NCBI GenBank assembly: GCA_900316305.1
Contig: ONCM01000003.1
Span: forward strand, 26,198-90,197
Reading direction: 5' to 3'
Length of the DNA: 64,000 bases
From: an uncultured Bacteroidales bacterium
GTDB lineage: Bacteria; Bacteroidota; Bacteroidia; Bacteroidales; WCHB1-69
The notes beneath the pieces are model-generated. The model worked only from the letters and a program-made list of their open reading frames with translations, was not told the DNA's origin and did no database searches. This document shows, piece by piece, positions 45,988 through 54,574 of the stretch (position 1 is its first letter; each line of letters begins with the position of its first letter). The position numbers and the translations under genes are program-made.

Positions 45988-46401
45988 ATGATCAGTTTTG
46001 AATACATCAAGGAAAGCAGTTTCAAACCTTCCGTAAATCACAAAATTTGGCTTCAACAAGTGATTCGAAAAGAGGGAAAAGTTCCCGGTGACATTTCCTA
46101 TATTTTTTGTGACGACAACCACATGTTGGAAAATAATATTGCCTTTCTCGACCACGACACTTATACTGATATCATCACCTTTGACGATTGTGTCGGAAGT
46201 ATTATAAACGGAAGTATTCTTATCAGTCTGGACCGTGTGGCAGATAATGCTGAAAAGTTCAACAAGTCATTCGAGAACGAACTCCTCAGGGTGATTGTAC
46301 ATGGTACATTGCACCTTTGCGGCTACAAAGACAAGACCGATGAAGAGGCTAAGGTTATGCGCCAAAAAGAGGACGAATCGTTGGAAATGTTACCAAATTA
46401 A
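45988..46401 (+). CDS. ybeY: endoribonuclease YbeY
   Basis: 137 residues. YbeY is a metal-dependent RNase for 16S rRNA 3' maturation and ribosome quality control. The motif reads HGTLHLCGYKD (His105, His109); the third zinc ligand, usually His in the GYDH end, is Asp115 here and the preceding Asp is Lys. I recall this variant from other Bacteroidetes YbeY, so activity is probably kept. Two bases separate it from the SGNH gene. Confidence 0.9.
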   Translation: MISFEYIKESSFKPSVNHKIWLQQVIRKEGKVPGDISYIFCDDNHMLENNIAFLDHDTYTDIITFDDCVGSIINGSILISLDRVADNAEKFNKSFENELLRVIVHGTLHLCGYKDKTDEEAKVMRQKEDESLEMLPN

Positions 46402-46438
46402 ATTTGTAAGTTTTTTTCAATCAGTATATTGCATATTA

Positions 46439-46452
46439 TTTTCACGTGAAAA
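46439..46452. promoter_or_regulatory. parS-like palindrome upstream of mnmG
   Basis: TTTTCACGTGAAAA is a perfect 14-bp palindrome whose inner 12 bases equal the core of the conserved parS site TGTTTCACGTGAAACA (12 of 16 overall). It lies directly before the mnmG ATG. Confidence 0.4.
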
Positions 46453-46453
46453 G

Positions 46454-48343
46454 ATGGAGAATCATTACGATATTATAGTGGTGGGAGCCGGACACGCAGG
46501 CTGCGAGGCGGCGGTCGTTTCTGCAAGATTGGGACACCAGGTACTCTTGGTGACAATGAACCTTGCCATGGTCGCACAGATGTCCTGCAACCCTGCCATC
46601 GGTGGTATCGCAAAGGGACAAATCGTGCGCGAGATTGATGCGCTCGGCGGCATGACCGGTATCGTGACCGACCATACCATGATCCAGTTCCGTCTGCTGA
46701 ACCGCTCCAAGGGTCCGGCTATGTGGAGCCCGAGAGCGCAATGCGACAAAACCCACTTTTCTCTCTATTGGCGAAATATTCTGGAAAATACCCCCAACCT
46801 GCATCTGCGTCAGGATACCGTCACCGAACTCATCATGGACGGAAATGCGGCGGCCGGTGTGAAAACCCAACTGGGGAAAACGCTGTATGCCCGTAAAGTC
46901 ATCCTGACCAACGGGACATTCCTCAATGGAAAAATACATGTCGGCGAAGTGAACTTTTCCGGCGGTAGGATAGGGGAGAGTGCCTCCTTCCTGCTCTCCG
47001 ACCAACTCCAATCTTTGGGGATCACCACCCGAAAACTTAAGACTGGAACACCCGTCCGAATAGATGGCCGCACCGTTGATTTTTCCAAAATGGAAGAACA
47101 ACCCGGCGAAGAGAATCCCGGACGTTTCTCCTTCACCAATACTCCCATTCTTCATCGTCAACTTAGTTGTTGGATTACCTATACGAATGAGCAGGTACAT
47201 CAGGTCCTGCAAAAGGGCTTTGAGAAATCTCCCATGTTCCAAGGTAGGATTCAAGGCGTCGGACCCCGGTATTGTCCTTCCATAGAAGATAAAATCGTAC
47301 GCTTCTCCGACCGCACCCGACACCAGCTCTTCCTTGAACCGGAAGGTCGTCACACGCACGAGTATTACCTTAACGGTTTTTCCTCTTCTCTGCCGGAAGA
47401 GATTCAGGTGGAGGCCATGCACCTCATCCCGGGTTTGGAAAAGGCCGAAATATTCCGTCCCGGATACGCCATTGAGTATGACTATTTCGATCCCACACAG
47501 CTAAACTTCTCTCTGGAGTCGAAGGTTGTTCCTAATCTCTATCTCGCCGGACAAGTTAACGGTACCACCGGCTATGAGGAAGCCGCCTGTCAGGGACTCA
47601 TGGCCGGCATTAACGCGCATCTCTCCCTCGTTGGAAAAGAGCCGCTCGTCCTCACCCGTGCTCAGGCTTATATAGGAGTGCTGATTGATGACTTGGTGAC
47701 GAAGGGTGTGCAAGATCCTTATCGGATGTTCACCTCCCGCGCCGAGTATCGTATCCTGCTCCGTCAGGATAATGCGGATGCACGGCTCACCCCTATCGGC
47801 AGAAGTTTGGGGCTTATTGATGATGAGCGCTACGATGCTTTTCTTCGCAAGTACGATATGCAGGACCAAATCGTCACCTATCTGCGGCAGCATACCACCC
47901 ATTATCTTACGCTCAATGAACTTCTCGAAAAGAAAGAAACATCTCCCCTAACGCAGAATGTGAAACTCGAAAATGTGCTGTTGCGTCCTCAAATCACTAT
48001 CCATGATTTGATGGATTACGATCTGGATTTTACAGAATTTCTTCGTCAGATTGGAGCCGACGAGGAGCAGATCACCAATGCGGAAACCTATATCAAATAC
48101 AGCACCTATATTCAGAAGGAAGAAGAGTTAGTCCAGCACCTTTCCAATCTTGACAATATCAAGCTTCCGGAAAACCTCGATTACCAATCCATCCAATCGC
48201 TTTCCAAAGAGGCTCGCGAAAAACTCTCCAAAGTCCGTCCTGTCAACCTGGGCCAAGCCTCCCGAGTGAGCGGCGTGAGTCCCGCCGACATCACCGCACT
48301 GATGATTCTATTACGAGTCAAGGCAACAGGCAGCAGGCAATAG
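46454..48343 (+). CDS. mnmG: tRNA uridine-5-carboxymethylaminomethyl modification enzyme MnmG (GidA)
   Basis: 629 residues from ATG 46454 (MENHYDIIVVGAGHAGCEAA). A longer open frame from 46295 overlaps ybeY and is rejected. With MnmE it makes the cmnm5 modification at U34 of tRNAs. Features: FAD GxGxxG motif at 10-15, SCNPAIGGIAKGQIVREIDALGG, LKTGTPVRI, YIGVLIDDLVTKG and TSRAEYRILLRQDNAD. The natural C-terminus runs into a heptamer repeat, which supplies its last codons and the stop. Confidence 0.97.
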   Translation: MENHYDIIVVGAGHAGCEAAVVSARLGHQVLLVTMNLAMVAQMSCNPAIGGIAKGQIVREIDALGGMTGIVTDHTMIQFRLLNRSKGPAMWSPRAQCDKTHFSLYWRNILENTPNLHLRQDTVTELIMDGNAAAGVKTQLGKTLYARKVILTNGTFLNGKIHVGEVNFSGGRIGESASFLLSDQLQSLGITTRKLKTGTPVRIDGRTVDFSKMEEQPGEENPGRFSFTNTPILHRQLSCWITYTNEQVHQVLQKGFEKSPMFQGRIQGVGPRYCPSIEDKIVRFSDRTRHQLFLEPEGRHTHEYYLNGFSSSLPEEIQVEAMHLIPGLEKAEIFRPGYAIEYDYFDPTQLNFSLESKVVPNLYLAGQVNGTTGYEEAACQGLMAGINAHLSLVGKEPLVLTRAQAYIGVLIDDLVTKGVQDPYRMFTSRAEYRILLRQDNADARLTPIGRSLGLIDDERYDAFLRKYDMQDQIVTYLRQHTTHYLTLNELLEKKETSPLTQNVKLENVLLRPQITIHDLMDYDLDFTEFLRQIGADEEQITNAETYIKYSTYIQKEEELVQHLSNLDNIKLPENLDYQSIQSLSKEAREKLSKVRPVNLGQASRVSGVSPADITALMILLRVKATGSRQ

Positions 48344-48368
48344 GCAACAGGCAACAGGCAACAGGTTC
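48326..48368 (+). repeat. heptamer array GGCAACA
   Basis: Units GGCAACA, GGCAGCA, GGCAATA, then GGCAACA three times, with 7-base period, starting inside mnmG and crossing its stop codon. Confidence 0.75.
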
Positions 48369-48406
48369 TGGATGAACCACCATATACAAAATATGTTTTC
48401 TTGAAA

Positions 48407-48459
48407 GCCTTGAAGGGGCGTCCTATGCTAGCCTAGGCTGAACGCAGTGAACCTTAGGA
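48407..48459. repeat. two-hairpin REP-like element, copy 2
   Basis: GCCTT-GAA-GGGGC hairpin, linker GTCCTATGCTA, then an imperfect hairpin from CCTAGGCT to ACCTTAGG. The remaining DNA to 48690 is AT-rich with no gene. Confidence 0.55.
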
Positions 48460-48623
48460 ATAATAGTTGCATAACATATTGATTACCAAATAATTATTCA
48501 ACAACCCCATATTTCTGCACTAAAAATCAAAATTCATATCTGGCAATCATTTTTTCAAATAACGTGGAAAATATCGCGGTTTTCAGAAAAGATATTTGAT
48601 TATCAGTATTTTATGTTTCATAT

Positions 48624-48663
48624 TTTTTTTCGATCAAAACTACTGAAATATTTTTTTCGGTCA
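48624..48663 (+). promoter_or_regulatory. direct repeat TTTTTTTCGRTCA before rubrerythrin
   Basis: TTTTTTTCGATCA (48624-48636) and TTTTTTTCGGTCA (48651-48663) are 27 bases apart just upstream of the -7 box. They may be an operator, for example for an oxidative-stress regulator. Confidence 0.35.
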
Positions 48664-48689
48664 GAGGGGTATTTGTATTGAAAATTACG

Positions 48690-48697
48690 TAATTTTG
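48690..48697 (+). promoter_or_regulatory. -7 element for the rubrerythrin pair
   Basis: TAATTTTG followed by CGG, 42 bases before the rubrerythrin ATG. Confidence 0.45.
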
Positions 48698-48738
48698 CGG
48701 TTCGGAAAAAATATCAGCAATAATCAAAAAATACCAAT

Positions 48739-49278
48739 ATGGAATTAAAAGGATCACAAACTGAAAAAAATCTGCAGACCGCTTTTGCCGGTGAATCGCA
48801 GGCCCGCAACAAATATTCTTACTATGCTTCCAAAGCGAAGAAGGATGGTTACAATCAGATAGCTGCCATTTTCGAAGAGACGGCCGCTAATGAGAAGGAA
48901 CATGCCAAGATTTGGTTCAAACTGCTGCATGACGGCAAAGTTCCGGATACGGTCACGAATCTGAAGGATGCCGCTGCCGGTGAGAACTACGAATGGACGG
49001 ATATGTATGCCGGTTTCGCCAAAACCGCTAAGGAAGAGGGTTTTGACCACATTGCTGAACTGTTCGCCATGGTGGGTGAAATTGAAAAACATCACGAAGA
49101 GCGTTACAAAAAACTGCTGGCCAACATTGAGGGCGGCCTCGTTTTCTCCCGCGACAACGACATGATTTGGCAATGCAGCAATTGTGGCCATATCGTTATC
49201 GGCAAAAAAGCTCCTGATGTGTGCCCTGTTTGCGACCATCCGCAATCTTATTTCCAAATCAAAGCCGATAATTTTTAA
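48739..49278 (+). CDS. rubrerythrin
   Basis: 179 residues. The N-terminal ferritin-like diiron domain ([52 protein letters not shown]) is followed by a C-terminal rubredoxin with WQCSNCGHI and CPVCDHP. It reduces hydrogen peroxide in the cytoplasm of anaerobes. It lies 38 bases before a reversed-domain rubrerythrin, and both probably share one promoter and the terminator at 49891. Confidence 0.96.
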   Translation: MELKGSQTEKNLQTAFAGESQARNKYSYYASKAKKDGYNQIAAIFEETAANEKEHAKIWFKLLHDGKVPDTVTNLKDAAAGENYEWTDMYAGFAKTAKEEGFDHIAELFAMVGEIEKHHEERYKKLLANIEGGLVFSRDNDMIWQCSNCGHIVIGKKAPDVCPVCDHPQSYFQIKADNF

Positions 49279-49316
49279 TCCAATTTATTAATAATCAACA
49301 ACAAACAATCATCATT

Positions 49317-49868
49317 ATGAAGAAAAAATTCGTATGTACGGTGTGCGGTTATGTACACGAAGGAGATACTCCTCCCGAAAGATGTCCTCAATGCAAACAA
49401 CCTGCTGATAAATTCAAAGAAGTGGTTGAAAATGGTCCGTTGTCATTTGCTACCGAGCACGTTATCGGCGTGGCCAAGACAAGCGATGAGGAGATGATCA
49501 AAGATCTCAACGCACATTTCATGGGCGAAGCCACGGAAGTGGGCATGTATTTGGCTATGAGCCGTCAAGCTGATCGCGAGGGTTATCCCGAGGTGGCAGA
49601 GGCATTCAAACGTTATGCCTTCGAGGAAGCCGAACATTGTGCCAAATTCGCCGAATTGCTGGGCGAAGTGGTTTGGGATACCAAAACCAACTTGGAAAAG
49701 CGTATGATGGCTGAAAGCGGCGCTTGCGCAGACAAAATGCGTATCGCTAAGCGTGCCAAGGAGATGAACTGGGATGCTATCCACGACACCGTCCATGAGA
49801 TGGCCAAGGATGAGGCTCGTCACGGTCAAGGTTTCGAAGGCCTTTTCAACCGCTATTTCAAAAAATAA
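49317..49868 (+). CDS. reverse rubrerythrin / NADH peroxidase
   Basis: 183 residues. The domain order is inverted relative to the upstream gene: an N-terminal rubredoxin ([17 protein letters not shown]) and then a ferritin-like diiron domain ([49 protein letters not shown]). This is the NADH-peroxidase-type rubrerythrin of obligate anaerobes. It detoxifies peroxide with electrons from NAD(P)H:rubredoxin reductase, which is not in the window. Confidence 0.93.
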   Translation: MKKKFVCTVCGYVHEGDTPPERCPQCKQPADKFKEVVENGPLSFATEHVIGVAKTSDEEMIKDLNAHFMGEATEVGMYLAMSRQADREGYPEVAEAFKRYAFEEAEHCAKFAELLGEVVWDTKTNLEKRMMAESGACADKMRIAKRAKEMNWDAIHDTVHEMAKDEARHGQGFEGLFNRYFKK

Positions 49869-49890
49869 GGCGTTTTTGTCCAGATTTCGA

Positions 49891-49923
49891 AAAAGAACCG
49901 CTAGAAATGGCGGTTCTTTTTTT
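49891..49923 (+). terminator. terminator of the rubrerythrin operon
   Basis: An 11-bp stem AAAAGAACCGC / GCGGTTCTTTT (49891-49901, 49910-49920) followed by further T. Confidence 0.85.
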
Positions 49924-50014
49924 CAAAATATTGATAATCAATATTGTAAGTGATTATTGATAGAAAATGGTGGCAATTATACAATTAATTCGAAATCCAT
50001 ACGTTTAGATTTTC

Positions 50015-50022
50015 TATTTTTG
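50015..50022 (+). promoter_or_regulatory. -7 element for the DUF59 gene
   Basis: TATTTTTG followed by CCGCC, 20 bases before the ATG at 50042. Confidence 0.5.
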
Positions 50023-50041
50023 CCGCCCAAAAAAATTTTTT

Positions 50042-50341
50042 ATGAAATCTAAGATTATTGAAGTTCTCAATACCATTTACGATCCTGAAATACCTGTAAA
50101 TATCTGGGAATTAGGGTTTATCTATAAATTGGAGGTAAATAGCAATAACGATGTTTATATCCTGATGACGTTGACCGCGCCCAACTGTCCCGTGGCCGAA
50201 AGTCTGCCTATGGAGGTACAGACCCGTGTCTCCATGGTTCCGGGCGTCAACAAAGTGGTCGTGGATGTTACCTTTGATCCGCCGTGGACCATGGATCGCA
50301 TGACGGAAGCCGCCAAAATGGAACTCGGTCTGTTATATTAG
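50042..50341 (+). CDS. MIP18/DUF59-family iron-sulfur assembly protein
   Basis: 99 residues, the whole single-domain family. Family signs: IYDPEIPVNIWELGFIY, TLTAPNCPVAESLP with the conserved Cys, and VDVTFDPPWTMDRMT. These small proteins (SufT-like, MIP18) help insert Fe-S clusters into target proteins. It has its own promoter, and the Wzz gene follows 38 bases later. Confidence 0.92.
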   Translation: MKSKIIEVLNTIYDPEIPVNIWELGFIYKLEVNSNNDVYILMTLTAPNCPVAESLPMEVQTRVSMVPGVNKVVVDVTFDPPWTMDRMTEAAKMELGLLY

Positions 50342-50379
50342 TTCCTTTTTAATCAGAGTATCATATAATTCATTACCGA

Positions 50380-51417
50380 ATGGAAAATAAAGACAAGTAC
50401 AACGCTTTCAGTCTGTTACAATTTATGTGGAAGTGGCGGAAATGGCTGCTCATCGTCTGTGTGGCCACCTTTTTCGTCTCCGCGGCCTGTTCCTATCTCG
50501 TGCGTCCGCGTTTCAAGTCCACGGCTGTGCTCTACGCCCCGCGCACCAGTTCCGTTTCCAAAATCCTCTTGAATGAGCAAAACTATAACGAACGGCTGGA
50601 AATCAAGGCATTGGCTACGATGGATGAGACCGAACAGATGCTGCCGTTCCTGAACGCCCTTGCTATCAAAGACTCGTTGATTGCGAAGTACAATTTGGCC
50701 GAGTATTACAATATTGACGTGAACAAAAAAGGCGGCAAAACGAAGCTGTATAAGACTATAGAGAAATGTGTTACGGCAAAGCGTGGCGAGTATGGGTCCA
50801 TTACCGTGACCGTGACCGATTGGGATCCGCAGCGCGCCTACGCCATGACCGTCGATGTGGTGCGTTGGCTCGATACCATCAAGAACAATGTGGAACACGA
50901 GCGCGCACTGGCGGCTTATACCATTTTGCAATCCCAACTCGACTCCATCGAGCGTGAAATCGCCGTCGTGAACGACTCCATTGCAGAAATTATGACCCAT
51001 GGTGTTTTCGACGTGAAACTCCAGAGTGAACGTCTTACTCAGCAATATGCCATTGCCGCCGCGCAAGGAAATGCTGCTGCTATGCAACGTATTCGTAAAG
51101 AGCAGGATACGATTGCCAAATACGGTGCCAAACTGACCACCTATCAGGATTTGGAATACAATTTCAGCAAATATCATGCACTTTGCAAACAGAAGATGAT
51201 GGATGCCAAAATGGATATGACCACCATTATGCCGGTGAAATTCGTTATCGATAAACCCATCCAGGCAGACAAGAAATTCTACCCGAAGAGATCCATCATT
51301 GTCGTGATTTCCACTCTTTGCGCTTTCGTCTTGACGATGATCGTGCTGTTAATCATTGAGAGAATTGAAGACCCCTCTGTCAGAAAGGATTCAGCAGCAG
51401 ATACGCAAAGTCACTAA
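50380..51417 (+). CDS. Wzz-type chain-length determinant protein
   Basis: 345 residues. Two membrane helices bracket a periplasmic coiled-coil domain: WLLIVCVATFFVSAACSYLV (about 18-37, then VRPRFKSTAVLY) and SIIVVISTLCAFVLTMIVLLII (about 306-328). The middle has a helical stretch, AYTILQSQLDSIEREI, and the segment before helix two contains the Wzz-like PxxPKRS as DKKFYPKRS. It sets glycan chain length at the inner membrane. The 3' end overlaps the ligase gene by 62 bases in another frame. Confidence 0.85.
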   Translation: MENKDKYNAFSLLQFMWKWRKWLLIVCVATFFVSAACSYLVRPRFKSTAVLYAPRTSSVSKILLNEQNYNERLEIKALATMDETEQMLPFLNALAIKDSLIAKYNLAEYYNIDVNKKGGKTKLYKTIEKCVTAKRGEYGSITVTVTDWDPQRAYAMTVDVVRWLDTIKNNVEHERALAAYTILQSQLDSIEREIAVVNDSIAEIMTHGVFDVKLQSERLTQQYAIAAAQGNAAAMQRIRKEQDTIAKYGAKLTTYQDLEYNFSKYHALCKQKMMDAKMDMTTIMPVKFVIDKPIQADKKFYPKRSIIVVISTLCAFVLTMIVLLIIERIEDPSVRKDSAADTQSH

Positions 51418-52840
51418 GCGACAGATTGTTGCATTTCTAGTCGTGACGGCCTTGGTGCTGCTCAACGGCTACGCGATTGTCAGGGAAATACCAGCTATCG
51501 AACTGATTACCGTGGCCGTGGTGGGACTGTATCTGCTCTTTTTCCACGCGGATTGGACCATGTACCTTATTGCGCTCACGACACCCTTTTCCGTCATCAT
51601 CAGCAGTAAAAACATCCATTTGGGATTGTCTTTACCTTCGGAAGCGCTCATGATCACCCTCACTATGGTCTTTTTAGCGCGAATTTTGTACGATATCAGC
51701 ATTCGTCGCGAATTGGCGCGGCATCCTATATCCATCGCACTCTTTGTTTATCTCGGATGGATGCTGATTACCTGCATGACCAGTGTGCGGCCAGTAATCT
51801 CAATCAAGTTTTTCCTTTCCAAGGTGTGGTTTATCACCGCTTGTTACTGGTTTTTCATCCAGATGGTGGACGACGACTTAAAGAATGTGGCTCGATATTT
51901 CAGCTGTTATGCTATCGGATTGGTTGTTATAGTGCTCATAACTACCTATAAACATGCACTTAGCGGTTTCGACGAGCACTATGCCCACTGGGTGATGACG
52001 CCGTTTTACAACGACCATACCGCGTACGGGGCTGCGCTCGCCTTCATGATACCGATTACGGTAGGTTTTTTCTTTCTGGAGGGCAACAAAACGTGGCAAA
52101 AAGTCTTTTATGCGGTGGTTTCCGTCATTCTGCTGATGGCTTTTTACCTCTCCTATAGCCGTGCGGCGTGGATTAGTCTGGTGGTGGCAATTGGCGTGTT
52201 GGTAATCCTCAAATTGCGCATCAAGCTCTCATGGCTGGTCGGTGGCGGTCTGCTCATCGGTTTGCTGTTTTTTTTCTATGCGGATGATATTCTCTACAAA
52301 ATGAGCAGAAACAGCCAAGATTCATCCGGTAATTTCGTGGAACACATCCAATCGATGTCAAATATCAGCACCGATGCCTCCAACATGGAGCGCCTCAACC
52401 GTTGGACGGCGGCCTTCAGCATGATTAAGGAGAAGCCCGTATTCGGTTGGGGACCAGGTACTTACCAGTTTGAATATGCACCGTTCCAAAAGGGTTATTA
52501 CCAGACCATTATTTCCACCAATTTCGGAGACGGCGGCAATGCCCACAGCGAATATATCGGTCCCTGTGCCGAATCTGGAATTCCCGGAATGCTGACTGTG
52601 TTCCTTCTGGTATTCATGTTCCTCTATTACGGCATTAAAACTTATATCTATGCCGATGATAAAACCGTGAAAATAATGTCGTTATGCATGACGCTGTCGT
52701 TAGTGACCTACTTCACACACGGGGTTTTCAATAATTTTTTGGATACCGACAAGTTGTCGGTGCTGGTGTGGGCGGCCTTTTCGGTGATTACCGTCTGCCA
52801 TGTCAAGATGCAATCTGCAACACCGAATACGTTATCTTAG
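51356..52840 (+). CDS. O-antigen ligase/polymerase family membrane protein
   Basis: 494 residues if the TTG at 51356 is the start; other TTG codons just downstream are possible, and no ATG fits before the first helix. About 11-12 membrane helices surround a large periplasmic loop (about 320-405) with the Wzy_C/WaaL features ERLNRWTAAFSMIKEKPVFGWGPGTY and GNAHSEYIG. It would join O-antigen to lipid A core or polymerise glycan units. The overlap with the Wzz gene points to coordinated expression. Confidence 0.85.
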   Translation: MRELKTPLSERIQQQIRKVTKRQIVAFLVVTALVLLNGYAIVREIPAIELITVAVVGLYLLFFHADWTMYLIALTTPFSVIISSKNIHLGLSLPSEALMITLTMVFLARILYDISIRRELARHPISIALFVYLGWMLITCMTSVRPVISIKFFLSKVWFITACYWFFIQMVDDDLKNVARYFSCYAIGLVVIVLITTYKHALSGFDEHYAHWVMTPFYNDHTAYGAALAFMIPITVGFFFLEGNKTWQKVFYAVVSVILLMAFYLSYSRAAWISLVVAIGVLVILKLRIKLSWLVGGGLLIGLLFFFYADDILYKMSRNSQDSSGNFVEHIQSMSNISTDASNMERLNRWTAAFSMIKEKPVFGWGPGTYQFEYAPFQKGYYQTIISTNFGDGGNAHSEYIGPCAESGIPGMLTVFLLVFMFLYYGIKTYIYADDKTVKIMSLCMTLSLVTYFTHGVFNNFLDTDKLSVLVWAAFSVITVCHVKMQSATPNTLS

Positions 52841-52846
52841 AGCATT

Positions 52847-53434
52847 TTACTGTTCTTGATTCGCTTCATTGTAGCAATGGCGGCAAAGTGGTTCGTAGGC
52901 ATCTTTCTCGCCTAAGAGCACCTGTTGTTCATTGGGCACGATGCGGTAGGAGAAGTGGGCGAGGTCGCCGCAGCGGGTACAGATGGCGTGCTGCTTGCTG
53001 ACATATTCGGCCACGGCCATCAACTTCGGCATCGGACCGAACGGAATTCCTTTGTAATCCATATCCAAACCGCTGACTATCACGCGAATACCAGCATTGG
53101 CCAGTTGGTTGCAAACCTCTACAATACCGTCATCGAAAAACTGAATTTCATCGATGGCCACCACTTGCACATCGTTCATGTTGACATACAGCAATATCTC
53201 CGAGGAGTTGTTCACCGGGGTGGAATTTCGCGAGTTTTCGTTGTGCGACACCACCTCCGTTTCGTCATACCGCGTGTCAATGGCCGGCTTGAAAAGTTCG
53301 ATTTTCTGGTTGGCGAATTCCGCACGACGGATTCTGCGCAGCAATTCCTCCGTTTTCCCAGAGAACATCGACCCGCAAATAACTTCTATCCACCCTTTTT
53401 TATGATTTCTACTCGCTTTATTTTCTAAAAACAT
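52847..53434 (-). CDS. tdk: thymidine kinase
   Basis: 195 residues, type II TK. P-loop [14 protein letters not shown] (21-34), [18 protein letters not shown], the lasso [35 protein letters not shown] with the first zinc pair, and CRHCY for the second. It phosphorylates thymidine with ATP. It is the only - strand gene in 36.8-61.3 kb and ends tail-to-tail with the ligase gene 6 bases away. Confidence 0.96.
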   Translation of the reverse strand: MFLENKASRNHKKGWIEVICGSMFSGKTEELLRRIRRAEFANQKIELFKPAIDTRYDETEVVSHNENSRNSTPVNNSSEILLYVNMNDVQVVAIDEIQFFDDGIVEVCNQLANAGIRVIVSGLDMDYKGIPFGPMPKLMAVAEYVSKQHAICTRCGDLAHFSYRIVPNEQQVLLGEKDAYEPLCRHCYNEANQEQ

Positions 53435-53462
53435 TTCCTCGAATATGTATGAAAGAATTTCG

Positions 53463-53470
53463 TATTTTTG
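53463..53470 (+). promoter_or_regulatory. -7 element for the 53534 gene
   Basis: TATTTTTG, 63 bases before the ATG, divergent from tdk. Confidence 0.5.
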
Positions 53471-53533
53471 TGCGCTTTTTTCGAGTGCAAAATTAAAATA
53501 AATACCATTAACCGGACTAAAAAAAACAAAAAA

Positions 53534-54574
53534 ATGAACGACAATTATCAGAAAATGTCGGAACTGTTGGATAATTGGTTATCTTTCAGTTCAAAAGAGG
53601 TCAAAATGGCCCTCATTGAGAAGGAAATTCTGTTGGAAAAGATGAGGAAGCTTTATGTTCATCTGTCAAATTTTGAGACGGAGGAATACGCGGCGCCGAA
53701 GCCCGAAGTTGCGGAAACGGCAACGGAACCTAAACCTAAAAAGGAGTACACTCGCGCCAAGACATTGGAGGAGGATGTGGATCTCTTCTTCGACACTGAG
53801 CACGAAAGTTACGAGGGGGTCGCGAAAGAGTTGAAGGAGCTTGCCGAGGAGATTGAGGCGCAGGAGCAGCCTGCACCCAAGCCCGAACCCGAACAGAAAC
53901 CCGTGAAAACTGAGCCTGAGACCGACATTTTTGACCGTATTGAAAAAGAAGATCCTGCCACAAAGGAGGAGAGCACCGAAATGCATGACGATGCGGAGGA
54001 ACTTTTCGAAGAACCCGATATTGAGATTACGGCAACTATAGAGACGGAAGAGCACGTTGAGGATGATATTCTGCAATTTATCCCGCCAAAAGCTGCTCCT
54101 GCGCCGCAAAAACCTGAGCCTCCGAAACCCCAACCGCAGAAAGTGGAGACTCCGAAACCGGCTCCTCAGAAACCGGTGACACCGCCGGAACCTCAGAAGC
54201 CGGAACCTCCTCAACCTGCACCTCAAAAACCAGAGATCCCTCCGAAACCGGCGGCATCTTCCGAGCCGAAACGTTCGCTCAACGACCTCTTCAACGAGCG
54301 GCGCGAGGACCACTCCATCAGCAGCCAGTACCGTCATGCCAAGGTGGGTGATCTGACGAAAGCGATTTCTATTAACGATAAGTTTATTTATATCAAGGAG
54401 TTATTCCACAATCGCGGGGAAGACTTCAGCGCTTCCATCCATCGTTTGAACGAATGCCAAAGCATGGATGAAGCTTTCGACTGCCTCGAAGAGTTGAAAC
54501 AGAAGTTCTTCTGGGATTCCAAATCCGACGCATATCTCTCCTTCTGTGATTTGTTAAGGCGGAAATATTCCTAA
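53534..54574 (+). CDS. Bacteroidales protein with Pro-rich linker and C-terminal helical domain
   Basis: 346 residues from ATG 53534. N-terminal helical part (about 1-50), acidic middle (50-180), then a Pro/Lys/Gln/Glu-rich linker with [20 protein letters not shown]-like repeats (about 185-255). A conserved C-terminal domain follows (about 265-346: [47 protein letters not shown]). There is no signal peptide, so it is cytoplasmic. The function is unknown; the linker suggests a tether between two interaction domains. The stop overlaps the next ATG (TAATG). Confidence 0.7.
   Translation: MNDNYQKMSELLDNWLSFSSKEVKMALIEKEILLEKMRKLYVHLSNFETEEYAAPKPEVAETATEPKPKKEYTRAKTLEEDVDLFFDTEHESYEGVAKELKELAEEIEAQEQPAPKPEPEQKPVKTEPETDIFDRIEKEDPATKEESTEMHDDAEELFEEPDIEITATIETEEHVEDDILQFIPPKAAPAPQKPEPPKPQPQKVETPKPAPQKPVTPPEPQKPEPPQPAPQKPEIPPKPAASSEPKRSLNDLFNERREDHSISSQYRHAKVGDLTKAISINDKFIYIKELFHNRGEDFSASIHRLNECQSMDEAFDCLEELKQKFFWDSKSDAYLSFCDLLRRKYS

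Noticed and set aside
46295-46453. Longer N-terminus for MnmG
   Set aside because: The extension overlaps ybeY, and the family starts at the Rossmann motif just after ATG 46454.
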